Of a stretch of DNA of 64,000 bases, positions 1-8,114 are shown one piece after another. The first letter of the stretch is position 1, and each line of letters opens with the position of its first letter. Where the stretch lies: assembly GCA_018829445.1 (NCBI GenBank), contig JAHJTV010000043.1:117505-181504 (forward strand), written 5' to 3'. The position numbers were made by a program, and so were the translations under genes. The DNA comes from a bacterium (lineage in GTDB: Bacteria > SAR324 > XYD2-FULL-50-16). Below the pieces are notes generated by a model that had not been told where the DNA came from, ran no database searches, and saw only the letters and a program-made list of their open reading frames with translations.

Positions 1-576
1 GTTTCCCTTGATATTTAATTCGCCGAACAGGCAGCTCAAACTCTGCAGGTCTTCCTTTTTTCTACTTGATAGGTCGGTGATATCCTTGTAGTTTAGTGAA
101 TATAAATCAGCAAATGAGCAATTCTGCTTGATTTTATTCAGATCTTTCTTCAAGGGAATGAGCTTAATATGTTTCTCTGTAATACCTAGTTCTTGAGTCA
201 AAATCAAAAACTCCGAAGGTACGGTTTCAATATTCAAGTATTCCAGAATGTTGATTAATCCTTCTAAAAAAGCCAGCACAGAAAGATTCTGCTCATTGAG
301 CCTTTTGAGTCCTCGTTTTTGCCATATTTCAACAAGGGATGCATCTTTATTAAAGATGAGTGCGGGTACACTGATATTGTGATTAAATTCTCTTATGGCG
401 TTTGCTATTATGAACCCATCTATAATGCGAAATTTTTCAGGTGAAATTTCCTGCAACCAAACAGGGTTGAATACTTGGGAATCTTGATCCCAATGAATGC
501 CCGCATGTTGGTTGGCCAAAAAAAATAGATGATCATCAAAGTCGATCTGGCTTATTACGATGTTCTTATAAATCAT
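1..576 (-). CDS. Unrecognised protein, C-terminus cut by window edge
   Basis: An open frame of 192 codons starts with ATG at 576 and runs off the window without a stop, so only the N-terminal part is visible. The protein reads as soluble and mixed alpha/beta, with no signal peptide or membrane segment. An internal stretch of the form IIDGFIIANAIRE, followed by a predicted strand, loosely recalls the DG-(H/F)-R-x3-A motif of ParB/sulfiredoxin-fold proteins, but the arginine and histidine positions are not conserved, so no function is claimed. Its start codon is only 2 nt from that of the divergent dehydrogenase gene, so each promoter must lie inside the other coding region. Confidence 0.6.
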   Translation of the reverse strand, partial: MIYKNIVISQIDFDDHLFFLANQHAGIHWDQDSQVFNPVWLQEISPEKFRIIDGFIIANAIREFNHNISVPALIFNKDASLVEIWQKRGLKRLNEQNLSVLAFLEGLINILEYLNIETVPSEFLILTQELGITEKHIKLIPLKKDLNKIKQNCSFADLYSLNYKDITDLSSRKKEDLQSLSCLFGELNIKGN

Positions 577-578
577 TT

Positions 579-1280
579 ATGGAATCCATGATTGGAAAAA
601 ACGCAATTATTTATGGTGCAACAGGTGGTTTAGGGCACTCCCTCTGCCAAGAATTCATCAATAGAGGTGTAAATGTCTTTTTGATTGCTAGATCCGGGAC
701 TAAACTCAGAGAACTTGCTGCAGAGTTTAAACTTAAACCGTTTCAGATATTTAACACCAAGACTATTACTACCGATCAAGATTATTTGAAAACCCTTAAT
801 TGGCTGAAAACTCGAAAGAAAGTATTCAGTTATGCGGTGCATGCTGCCGGACAGGGATTGATGAAAAATGCCTTCACGCTAAGTCTGAACGACTGGACTG
901 AAATAATCGATATCAACCTGACCTCGTCTTTTGCCTTTTTTAAACTGATTTGGGAGGTCAGGGAAAAGAATGACATGGAGCTTGTTTATTTCAGTTCCGC
1001 TTCGTTGAGCAAGGCGTGGCCGAAAAACGGACTCTATGGAGCCAGCAAAGCAGGGCTCGAAGCTTTTGCCCAGTCTCTTCATCAGGATATCAAATCACAA
1101 GGTGGGAGAGTCTGGCTTTATCGGTTGGGAAGTGTTGATACACCTTTTTTTGACAATGTTCCCAATCATGTGCCCCGGGAGAAAATGCTCTCTCCCAGAG
1201 AGATTGCGAAAATAGTGGTTACCAATGTTTCCATGCCCAAGAATACTTATTTTCCAGTGATCCCTATTGTTTCCGACTAA
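579..1280 (+). CDS. Short-chain dehydrogenase/reductase (SDR) family oxidoreductase
   Basis: The 233-residue protein has the classical SDR layout: a nucleotide-binding GATGGLG at residues 13-19, an Asn at 113, catalytic Ser near 139-142, and Y153-G-A-S-K157 as the active-site YxxxK. SDR enzymes carry out NAD(P)(H)-dependent oxidation or reduction of hydroxyl/keto groups; the substrate cannot be read from the sequence. The length is near the usual 240-250, with a short C-terminal substrate-binding part. ATG at 588 (residue 4) is an alternative start that begins closer to the first beta strand. The gene is divergent from the edge gene and converges on the exported protein at 1284-2945 with only 3 nt between them. 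Confidence 0.88.
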   Translation: MESMIGKNAIIYGATGGLGHSLCQEFINRGVNVFLIARSGTKLRELAAEFKLKPFQIFNTKTITTDQDYLKTLNWLKTRKKVFSYAVHAAGQGLMKNAFTLSLNDWTEIIDINLTSSFAFFKLIWEVREKNDMELVYFSSASLSKAWPKNGLYGASKAGLEAFAQSLHQDIKSQGGRVWLYRLGSVDTPFFDNVPNHVPREKMLSPREIAKIVVTNVSMPKNTYFPVIPIVSD

Positions 1281-1283
1281 CGG

Positions 1284-2945
1284 TCAAAAACCGGAAAGAG
1301 GCGCTCCCACCTGTGCCTCACCCGTATCCCAGTAGCACCTCAGTAAATAGTAAAAAGACTTAAACCCGCCCGTTTCCCCCTGGATGAATCCCACTTTGTC
1401 GGTAATTCTTAAAAATACCTTATGGGGCGGATTCTCTTTAAACGTATACTGGAATCTCAGTCTGTTTTGTGATCCGGTCAGATTGTAGTTGTTGATAAAG
1501 GCAAACTCCTGATCATAAAGTCGCAATTGAGGGGAAAGGGTGGTTTTTCCAACCCTGATCCATTCAACTACCAGTTTTGAGCTATTCACGGATCTCTTCA
1601 GCTGGTAAACATCTTCATCAGCCCTTGAAGAGATATACCCAAGTACAAGGGATGCGGGAGGCATATTATTCAGGTTTCTACTGCTATTGTTAGGCTCAGT
1701 TTCGATCCACTCCGGGATATAGTTCTCATTATCCGGCGCCTGATTAAAAAGGCTATCAGCAGTTGATTGATTGGGATCGATTTCATTCTCAGCCTGAGAA
1801 TCCCGAATCAGATTCAGAACGCTTTCATCCCTCTCCCATTCTGTTAATTCACTTACTTCATCATTAAATCTATAAAAGGTTTCGATGATCAGGTTACTGG
1901 TATCACCTTTTTCCGTGATAAAGTAAAAATCCGGATTCTTTTTTCTAAAAAAGTCTTCAAGCTCCTTGATACTGTAGCTCGACTGGATTTCGTATGTGGC
2001 AATCTCATGAGAGATTGTGGTCAATATGTATGACTTTATCGCCCGGTTGGCGGTTAACACATTATTTTCAAACATGTAGCGGATATAAGAGTCACTTAGC
2101 CCCTCAACGCTGATTGTAAGATTGGATTCGCTTCCTTCATCGTACAGACCAGCAACAACGGATTGAATGGTAAACAACTTGATAAAATTATCGATGTTGT
2201 TTTCAGTCAGTTTCTCTTTGGCAACAGGTGAGGCCAGGTTTAACTGGAATGAGTTGATCTGCTTTAAGTCTGACATCCTGTATATCTGAGCTCTGAGCGC
2301 AGTTACCTGGCTTTTGTCTTCACCGGGAATTGTATCTACCAGGTAAATGATTTTACTGTCGGGAAACAGATGTAATAACGCTTCAATAAATTCTTTTTTT
2401 TCCCGAACCTGCCAGTCAAAATTTTCCAGGTTCGCGAAGTTAAACTCTCTTAATCTAATGTGAAACAATGATAGGCGGTCTTTTAGACGATCCTGAGGGA
2501 TGGCAAGGTTGGATTCCACCAGAATGGTGACCGGATGCCAAGGGTCGTCTTTCAGAATAAGATTCAAATTGCGTAAAGCATCTGACAGGGAGGATATCTC
2601 AATTTTCCCTTCTAGTTTCATGTAAAAATTGCTTGTTTCATTTCTTTCAGCCAATACTTTGGCTGAAACTAGAAATTCCGAAGGGCTGAGAGATTTGTTT
2701 CTCGATATATCGAATCGGTATTCCTCAAATAGGGAGGGACCAACCAAATCCTGGATGGCTGCTGACAATAAAAGGTTCTGTAGAGTCTGGAAAGCTCTGT
2801 TTCGGGCGTGTACAATATCCTTTTCCTGAATGGGAACCGTGATTTCTCCCTGGTATGCCTTTAACTCCCTTGAGAAAGCTTTTTGAACAAAAACAGGGCA
2901 AAGGAGTATTACAATAAACGTGAGTATTAGTTTCTGGAACTTCAT
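1284..2945 (-). CDS. Exported protein of unknown function (553 aa)
   Basis: The first 25 residues form a clear Sec signal peptide (Lys-rich start, hydrophobic core, cleavage after an A-F-S type end), so the protein is exported to the periplasm or outer membrane. No family is recognised. The mature part reads as repeated alpha/beta modules, with an acidic, Asn-rich stretch around residues 385-430 before a C-terminal beta-rich domain that could be a carbohydrate- or protein-binding sandwich. It is the last gene of a minus-strand run and starts 42 nt after the HD-GYP gene, so the two are probably cotranscribed. A role in envelope signalling or trafficking is possible but rests on position only. 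Confidence 0.7.
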   Translation of the reverse strand: MKFQKLILTFIVILLCPVFVQKAFSRELKAYQGEITVPIQEKDIVHARNRAFQTLQNLLLSAAIQDLVGPSLFEEYRFDISRNKSLSPSEFLVSAKVLAERNETSNFYMKLEGKIEISSLSDALRNLNLILKDDPWHPVTILVESNLAIPQDRLKDRLSLFHIRLREFNFANLENFDWQVREKKEFIEALLHLFPDSKIIYLVDTIPGEDKSQVTALRAQIYRMSDLKQINSFQLNLASPVAKEKLTENNIDNFIKLFTIQSVVAGLYDEGSESNLTISVEGLSDSYIRYMFENNVLTANRAIKSYILTTISHEIATYEIQSSYSIKELEDFFRKKNPDFYFITEKGDTSNLIIETFYRFNDEVSELTEWERDESVLNLIRDSQAENEIDPNQSTADSLFNQAPDNENYIPEWIETEPNNSSRNLNNMPPASLVLGYISSRADEDVYQLKRSVNSSKLVVEWIRVGKTTLSPQLRLYDQEFAFINNYNLTGSQNRLRFQYTFKENPPHKVFLRITDKVGFIQGETGGFKSFYYLLRCYWDTGEAQVGAPLSGF

Positions 2946-2987
2946 TGGACCATTGGGGGTAATTTCAAAAAGAGATGGTTGTGTCTA

Positions 2988-4832
2988 CTAGCTCTTATGT
3001 ACCGGTAAATCAGGATCGAAATTCTTTGGGTAATAGGTTTTCAGCCACTGATCAATATCGATAGAATCGATCTGACTTTTACTCAGGTACTTTCTTGCAT
3101 ATTTTTTATATAAGTCCGATTTGAGGAATATTTTTACCACTTCTGCGTCCAAAAGGTGCTCTTGCACCATGTGCCCCATAATGGCCATTGCTTTGGAAAG
3201 CTTCATGGGGGATTTGTAGGGTCGGTCGTTAGCGGTTAGGGCTTCGAAAATATCAGCTATCGCGATGATTCTTGATTGGATCGGAAGTTGATTCGCTTTT
3301 AATTTATTTGGGTATCCTTCACCTATCAGGGTTTCATGATGAGCGCCAGCGTACAATGGCAGTTTCATCTTTTTTTTCGGAAAGGGCAGCTTCATCAGCC
3401 ATCTCCACGAGCGATCGGCATGGTCATTAATTATTTGCCGCTCTTTGTCAGAAAGGGTCCCTTTGGTAATGGCAAGATAATCTCGCTCTTCATCGTTTAC
3501 GAGTGGCTCTTTGATCTTTCTTTTTGCCAATCCGACATCGATGATCCGGTTTTCACCATTTATCTTTTTTGTCTTAACCCGGATATTCTGGTCGGATGTC
3601 TCAGTATTCTTGGAGAAGATCAATTCCTTGTCTTTTTTCTCCAAAAACTCTCCACCTATGTTGGATTTATTTAGCATCTGCAGATCTGAAATAAGCGTGT
3701 TAACCTTTTCCTCTTTATCTTTTTTCAAAGTGACGAAATAATCTTTACCTTTTTTGGATTTTAATCCAGCCACTTCTTTTTTTAAGTACTCAATTTCAAG
3801 ATCTTTGATTTTGGAGTTAAAGCGTTGGACTATAAGTTCAAAACGATCCACCAGGGTTTGCAGCTTAATAGGCTTTGAAACAACATGTTCAGGTGAGGTG
3901 AGCTTTCCAATATCATGCATCCATCCAGCGAGGTGGAGCTCTTCCATTTGTGATTTATTAAAGGCAATGGATTTATAAGTACCTTTTTTATAATTGCTGA
4001 TGGTTTCAGCTAGAGAGCAGGAAAGATCGGCAACACGATTAATATGCCCAAACGTGTAAGGAGATTTTTCCCCCAGTCCCTCAGCCAAAACCCTGACAAA
4101 TGCATCAAACAGATCGATCTGCTCTCTTAACAACTTTTGGGTTGTCAGGGAGATGGCAGCTTGATAGGACATCGCCTGAACAATTGTCTGATCGTTTTTA
4201 GAAAAAGGAATAACCTTTCCATCCAATGTTTGCCGGTTTAACAATTGCAGCACACCGTTTATCTGGTTTTCATGGTCTCTTAAGGGGATGACCAGCATGG
4301 ATTTGGAACGATAATTTGTTTTCTTGTCATATTCTTTTGGACCACTAAAATCAAATCCCTTGGCATGATAAACATCGGGAATATTAACGATATTGCCCGT
4401 GTTGCCGCAGTAGGCGGAAACATGTGAATTGTTTGGCTTACCGTTGATCTCCATGGGAACCGGGGGTAATCCGGAAGGTTTGGTGACGAAAAATCCTTTT
4501 GATTCGGTATGCATTACTTCGAATACCAATGAAATTGATTTTAATTCACCGGGATTAAAGGGGTCATCATAGTATTCTTCCTTGACACTGTATACAGTTC
4601 CTGCGTCTGCATTTGTTAAATCACGGGCAGTGTATAGAATAAGCTCCAAAGCGGAGCTTTGTTCCTGCTCTTTACTGAGCTCAGCGCCTGCGATTGAGAG
4701 TATCTTAAGTTGTCTTTCATGTTCGGCTATATCATTCTTCAGTAAACTGAAAAACCGAGTGACTTTTTTGTCTTTGGTTGTGAGTGAATCGATTAACAAT
4801 TGAAGTTTTTCTAATTTTTCAGGGATGCTCAT
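2988..4832 (-). CDS. GAF domain / HD-GYP cyclic-di-GMP phosphodiesterase
   Basis: From the N-terminus the protein has a coiled segment (about residues 1-60), a GAF-type sensory domain (about 60-235), then an HD-GYP domain. The metal-binding HD is at residue 306 in an HDIGK context, and a downstream HHE followed by GEGYP is near residue 497. HD-GYP proteins hydrolyse cyclic-di-GMP, often controlling motility. A charged, Lys/Glu-rich stretch of roughly 150 residues separates HDIGK from the rest of the domain, much longer than in typical HD-GYP proteins. The frame stays open to a TTG at 4901, but ATG at 4832 gives a more typical N-terminus; neither has a strong ribosome binding site. The gene lies 36-105 nt after dksA and is probably cotranscribed with it. 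Confidence 0.87.
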   Translation of the reverse strand: MSIPEKLEKLQLLIDSLTTKDKKVTRFFSLLKNDIAEHERQLKILSIAGAELSKEQEQSSALELILYTARDLTNADAGTVYSVKEEYYDDPFNPGELKSISLVFEVMHTESKGFFVTKPSGLPPVPMEINGKPNNSHVSAYCGNTGNIVNIPDVYHAKGFDFSGPKEYDKKTNYRSKSMLVIPLRDHENQINGVLQLLNRQTLDGKVIPFSKNDQTIVQAMSYQAAISLTTQKLLREQIDLFDAFVRVLAEGLGEKSPYTFGHINRVADLSCSLAETISNYKKGTYKSIAFNKSQMEELHLAGWMHDIGKLTSPEHVVSKPIKLQTLVDRFELIVQRFNSKIKDLEIEYLKKEVAGLKSKKGKDYFVTLKKDKEEKVNTLISDLQMLNKSNIGGEFLEKKDKELIFSKNTETSDQNIRVKTKKINGENRIIDVGLAKRKIKEPLVNDEERDYLAITKGTLSDKERQIINDHADRSWRWLMKLPFPKKKMKLPLYAGAHHETLIGEGYPNKLKANQLPIQSRIIAIADIFEALTANDRPYKSPMKLSKAMAIMGHMVQEHLLDAEVVKIFLKSDLYKKYARKYLSKSQIDSIDIDQWLKTYYPKNFDPDLPVHKS

Positions 4833-4936
4833 AGGGTCAATCCGGCCTGTCGTTTTACAATAAAAACAGAAAAATAACTCTATTTCAGGTGATAAGGACA
4901 ATATTTGTGATTGCCATCATTTGTATTCCATTATCA

Positions 4937-5323
4937 TTATGGATGCTGAGCTTTTTCTATCTGCTCTTCTTTCTCTTTGCAGTCGATGCACAAGGTTGTG
5001 ACAGGTCGTGCATCAAGTCTTTCCTTACGAATGATTTCATCACATTCTTCACAAATATTGTACTCTTTATCTTCAAGACGTTGCAAGGCTTCCTGAATCT
5101 TCTTCAATAGTTTTCTCTCTCTATCACGAATGCGCAATGTTGTAATTGATTCAGCTTCCAGGTGAGCTCGGTCACTGGGATCGGGAAAGCCTTTATTGCT
5201 AGTCTTCATTTGCTGTACTGTTTCCCCCGAATCGTCATAAATCTTTTGTTGCATCTCTTCGAGTTTTTTCCTGAAGTATTCAACCTCTTCCGGGGTGAGT
5301 TCTGGAGAGTCTACAAATTCCAT
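4937..5323 (-). CDS. dksA: DksA/TraR-family RNA polymerase-binding protein
   Basis: The 128-residue protein has a long coiled-coil N-terminal half, the DxxDxA-type tip (D48-P-S-D51-R-A), and a four-cysteine zinc finger (C91, C94, C112, C115). These are the hallmarks of DksA, which inserts its coiled coil into the RNA polymerase secondary channel and works with ppGpp to adjust transcription of stable RNA and biosynthetic genes. The length is slightly below E. coli DksA. The ATG at 5323 is preceded by a strong AGGAG site. The downstream neighbour is an HD-GYP protein, so two nucleotide-signal outputs (ppGpp partner, c-di-GMP turnover) may share one transcript. Confidence 0.9.
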   Translation of the reverse strand: MEFVDSPELTPEEVEYFRKKLEEMQQKIYDDSGETVQQMKTSNKGFPDPSDRAHLEAESITTLRIRDRERKLLKKIQEALQRLEDKEYNICEECDEIIRKERLDARPVTTLCIDCKEKEEQIEKAQHP

Positions 5324-5377
5324 TCTTTCTCCTGTTTGAAATAATTAAAAATTATGAGAAATAACCTGAAGATGACG

Positions 5378-6070
5378 TCAATTAATAACGATGGTTTCTT
5401 TTTGATTATTACTCAGAGTGTATTGAAGTGTATTCCTGTCTATCCAGATCAATTTGAGTTTGGATTTGAAATCACTAACTGTCTCCGGTAAATGTATGAT
5501 CTTGTCATCTCCATCTTTAACGACATGAATTCTAAAAGTATATTGAAATTTGGGGCCTTCATCTTCAGTCTCGATTGTCTCTCCTTTTGTTATGTGGAAG
5601 AAAGCCGCTTTATTCTCACCGTTGTATACCAATCCTGAAGCAGTATTTGAGTTTGGTAAGACGTTTTGAATCTCATTTTGTGGATTCAAACGGAATATTC
5701 TTTTTAATCCGGATTCTGTCTGTAATTGGTAAAATCCACCTTCCAAAGGAACAAACTGAACCTTAGTATTGCCTACAAAACCCAGCACAGGTTCATTCAG
5801 CTCATTCGTACCATAGTATATGTGACCTTCAGGCGCTTCGACTATATCATGTAATACAAGGTCATCTCTGGAAATAAGCTTGTTCTTGTCCTTATATAAG
5901 GTATTTCCCAGCTTACCTTCCGGGAACACCTGAAATCCGTTTTTTAACTCTTTTATTCCTCCAACTGTGTTATTTTTACTCTTTTCAATCGTTTGCGCAA
6001 GTAATGGCGTAATTAGCAGAAAGGAAAGCACAAAGGATAGCAGTACAACTATTTTAAACTGTTTTTGCAT
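5378..6070 (-). CDS. Exported protein of unknown function (230 aa)
   Basis: A signal peptide covers about the first 26 residues (hydrophobic core, cleavage after L-L-A). The mature protein of about 200 residues is rich in beta-strand-like alternation, with no cysteine motif and no recognised domain. It sits between lolA and dksA on the minus strand, 54 nt upstream of dksA, and is likely part of the same transcript. A periplasmic or lipoprotein-trafficking role is only a guess from the lolA neighbour. No lipobox cysteine is seen, so it is probably a soluble periplasmic or outer-membrane-associated protein. Confidence 0.68.
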   Translation of the reverse strand: MQKQFKIVVLLSFVLSFLLITPLLAQTIEKSKNNTVGGIKELKNGFQVFPEGKLGNTLYKDKNKLISRDDLVLHDIVEAPEGHIYYGTNELNEPVLGFVGNTKVQFVPLEGGFYQLQTESGLKRIFRLNPQNEIQNVLPNSNTASGLVYNGENKAAFFHITKGETIETEDEGPKFQYTFRIHVVKDGDDKIIHLPETVSDFKSKLKLIWIDRNTLQYTLSNNQKETIVIN

Positions 6071-6150
6071 ATCATCTTCCTTGTTCGTCCAAATATTAAG
6101 TTTTATGAAATAACTGAGATTCTACAGAAAATTAAGCTAGTAAACAATAG

Positions 6151-6813
6151 TCAATTGCCAATACCTTGGATTACCTCCATATCTTCGGTTACGATAAATT
6201 CAAAATCGGATACATTGAGGGTTGGATCCTGTTTAACGTCTTCGAATGTAACTCTTCTATAACTGGAATTATGGTCGATGATAACAAATTGCCTGATTTC
6301 CGATTTTGCTGGATCAAATACAATTTGCAGTTCAGCCAGAGATGGATTGGGCTGAACAGGTTTTAGAAACATCGCGTACTGGCCTTCTGATACTTCAACC
6401 AGGATTGCCTGCGGAGTTGTGGTAATAAAATGCTGACTGATATTTTCATCTTTTGATAAAAACCGCATTGATTTAATTCCGGATATTTTGTCAAGCTCTT
6501 GAATAGTAACATTTTCCATGATAGGATCATACAACCAGGCGAACTCTTTTCCGACGACGAACAGCATCTCCTCAGGTTCCTGGTAACTCCAAGCCATCAA
6601 ACCAGGTTGCATAAACTTAAGTAACCCTTTGGATTGTATGGTTTTACCCTGGAAAGCATCAAAGTATTCCTGGGAAAAAGTTGTGGAAAAAGGTTCTATT
6701 TTTTTTATTATATTTTCCAATTGATCGAGCTGGTCATCAGCTGGCACCTGAACTGCAAATAAGACAGCTGCTAAAAAAATGATAAAAAATGGAATATGGT
6801 ATTTTAAGGTCAT
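6151..6813 (-). CDS. lolA: Outer-membrane lipoprotein carrier protein LolA
   Basis: The protein has a hydrophobic signal peptide followed by a LolA-type fold. The N-terminal region (FSTTFSQ, then G-x-L-x-F-x-x-P-G-x-M-x-W-x-Y near residues 60-80) matches the family signature. LolA shuttles lipoproteins through the periplasm from LolCDE to the outer membrane, so it marks this as a double-membrane bacterium. ATG at 6813 is preferred over a TTG two codons upstream; no good ribosome binding site precedes either. A perfect TATAAT on the minus strand at 6864-6859 is a candidate -10 element, though its nearest TTGTCA lies 20 nt away, longer than ideal. The gene probably heads the run that includes dksA. 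Confidence 0.87.
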   Translation of the reverse strand: MTLKYHIPFFIIFLAAVLFAVQVPADDQLDQLENIIKKIEPFSTTFSQEYFDAFQGKTIQSKGLLKFMQPGLMAWSYQEPEEMLFVVGKEFAWLYDPIMENVTIQELDKISGIKSMRFLSKDENISQHFITTTPQAILVEVSEGQYAMFLKPVQPNPSLAELQIVFDPAKSEIRQFVIIDHNSSYRRVTFEDVKQDPTLNVSDFEFIVTEDMEVIQGIGN

Positions 6814-7122
6814 AAACAAGGAGATTAAAAGAATGTTTAAATTGAATGATTCAAAAGGATTATAAGTATTTTGGGTTTTATTTCTGACAAATCCATAATT
6901 GTATAAAAGAAAATTGTATCACATACAAACACACTGAGAGTTGCATTGGTTGAAACGTATTAAAAGCTGAATGATATTAATCATCAAACTTAGAGATTAA
7001 TCACTATTTGATGGAAACTCAATTCGTAAATGATTTTTTCTTGGTTTATTTTTATCTTTTCATGAAGAGAAATCTGGTGATTATTAAATATTGTTGTAAA
7101 TCCAAATACTACAAACGCTTGG

Positions 7123-7151
7123 TTGACAGGAGAATATTGATTCAACATAAT
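7123..7151 (+). promoter_or_regulatory. Sigma70-type promoter (TTGACA-N17-CATAAT)
   Basis: A perfect -35 hexamer (7123-7128) is followed by exactly 17 nt and CATAAT (7146-7151), five of six matches to the -10 consensus. It points at the HAD hydrolase run that starts at 7353. The -10 is embedded in the palindrome at 7139-7159, so a bound regulator would block polymerase. Confidence 0.62.
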
Positions 7152-7159
7152 GTTGAATC
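7139..7159. promoter_or_regulatory. Perfect 21-bp palindrome over the -10, candidate operator
   Basis: Arms GATTCAACAT (7139-7148) and ATGTTGAATC (7150-7159) are exact inverse complements around one central base. The site covers the -10 hexamer and the expected start point of the promoter at 7123-7151, the usual position for a dimeric repressor operator. The cognate regulator is not identified. Confidence 0.55.
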
Positions 7160-7230
7160 CTCAATAGGTTTACGCTATGGGTGATTAACCGTTAATTGTT
7201 TGCCTATTTAAGGAAACAGCCAATTATTAG

Positions 7231-7262
7231 TAATGACAAAAAAGTGTAATATTTTGTCATTA
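7231..7262. repeat. Perfect 11-bp inverted repeat in the leader
   Basis: Arms TAATGACAAAA (7231-7241) and TTTTGTCATTA (7252-7262) flank a 10-nt loop. It lies in the predicted leader about 90 nt before the HAD hydrolase start. It could fold as an RNA hairpin or serve as a second protein site; no T-run follows, so it is not a classical terminator. Confidence 0.5.
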
Positions 7263-7352
7263 TAGCTGATACGCATCTTTACCATTAATGGGAAGTAAAT
7301 GTTTTTTTTTGTCAGATAGTAAATTTAATAAAATATTATATCAACTGACCTT

Positions 7353-8096
7353 ATGATTAAAGTTATAACGTTCGATCTCTGGGATACTGTTTTTATAGAT
7401 GATTCAGATGAGCCCAAACGAAAAAAAATGGGATTGGATCCCAAACCTGTCGAGAGACGGAACATTGTCCAAAATATCCTTGAAAAATCAACTTCCATCT
7501 CCCGAGAACACATCAACGTTGCTTATAATGTTACGGATACTGCTTTTCGACATGTTTGGTATCAACAGAATACAACCTGGACAGTTGCAGAGAGACTTGA
7601 TGTGTTGTTAAAAGGACTGGGACAAAAAATACCGGAAGAGGATTTTAAGGAGATGGTCAGGCTGCATGAAGAGATGGAACTGGACATCATGCCTGATCTG
7701 GCACCGAATATTACCGAAGCCATACAAGAATTAAGTAAAAAATATAAACTTGCCGTCATTTCAGATGCTATTTTTTCCCCTGGAAGGGTACTTCGCGGCA
7801 TTTTGGAAAACTATGGCCTCTTACAATATTTTGAGTCTTTTGTGTTTTCTGATGAAGTCGGCTGCGCCAAACCAAATCCCGAAGTATTTAATATTATTGC
7901 GAAACATTTTAAGGTTAAACCATCAGAAATTGCGCATATTGGTGATCGGGAGGAAAAAGATATAGACGGACCACATGCTGTAAACGCTAAAGCAATCTTG
8001 ACGACCGTTGTATTAGACAGGGGGAGTAAAAGCAGTAAAGCGGATGTTATCTGCAACAATTACAATAATCTACTTGATTGTGTTTCTACACTTTAA
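7353..8096 (+). CDS. HAD-superfamily hydrolase
   Basis: The 247-residue protein has HAD motif I as FDLWDT, with nucleophile D8 and acid/base D11, an alpha-helical cap domain after it, motif II near ISDA, and motif III/IV as CAKPNPEVF then HIGDREEKDIDG. HAD enzymes of this shape dephosphorylate small metabolites or act as haloacid dehalogenases; the substrate cannot be read. It is first in a plus-strand run with a glutamine amidotransferase 18 nt downstream and a PHP-type phosphatase after that. The AAA/loop-rich 5' leader holds a promoter and a palindrome. Confidence 0.88.
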   Translation: MIKVITFDLWDTVFIDDSDEPKRKKMGLDPKPVERRNIVQNILEKSTSISREHINVAYNVTDTAFRHVWYQQNTTWTVAERLDVLLKGLGQKIPEEDFKEMVRLHEEMELDIMPDLAPNITEAIQELSKKYKLAVISDAIFSPGRVLRGILENYGLLQYFESFVFSDEVGCAKPNPEVFNIIAKHFKVKPSEIAHIGDREEKDIDGPHAVNAKAILTTVVLDRGSKSSKADVICNNYNNLLDCVSTL

Positions 8097-8114
8097 CCAT
8101 AACCGGAAAAAAAG

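Larger units (their letters stand above)
6820..7352. other. 533-nt AT-rich divergent intergenic region
   Basis: This region separates the lolA run (minus) from the HAD-hydrolase run (plus). It holds a candidate minus-strand -10 element near 6859-6864, a good plus-strand sigma70 promoter at 7123-7151 with a palindrome across its -10, and a second perfect inverted repeat at 7231-7262. The predicted plus-strand leader before the ATG at 7353 is about 195 nt. No convincing small ORF or structured RNA family was recognised. Confidence 0.6.

Noticed and set aside
4833..4901. TTG-started extension of the HD-GYP protein
   Set aside because: The extra 23 residues are Cys/Phe-rich without domain similarity; ATG at 4832 gives a more typical start.
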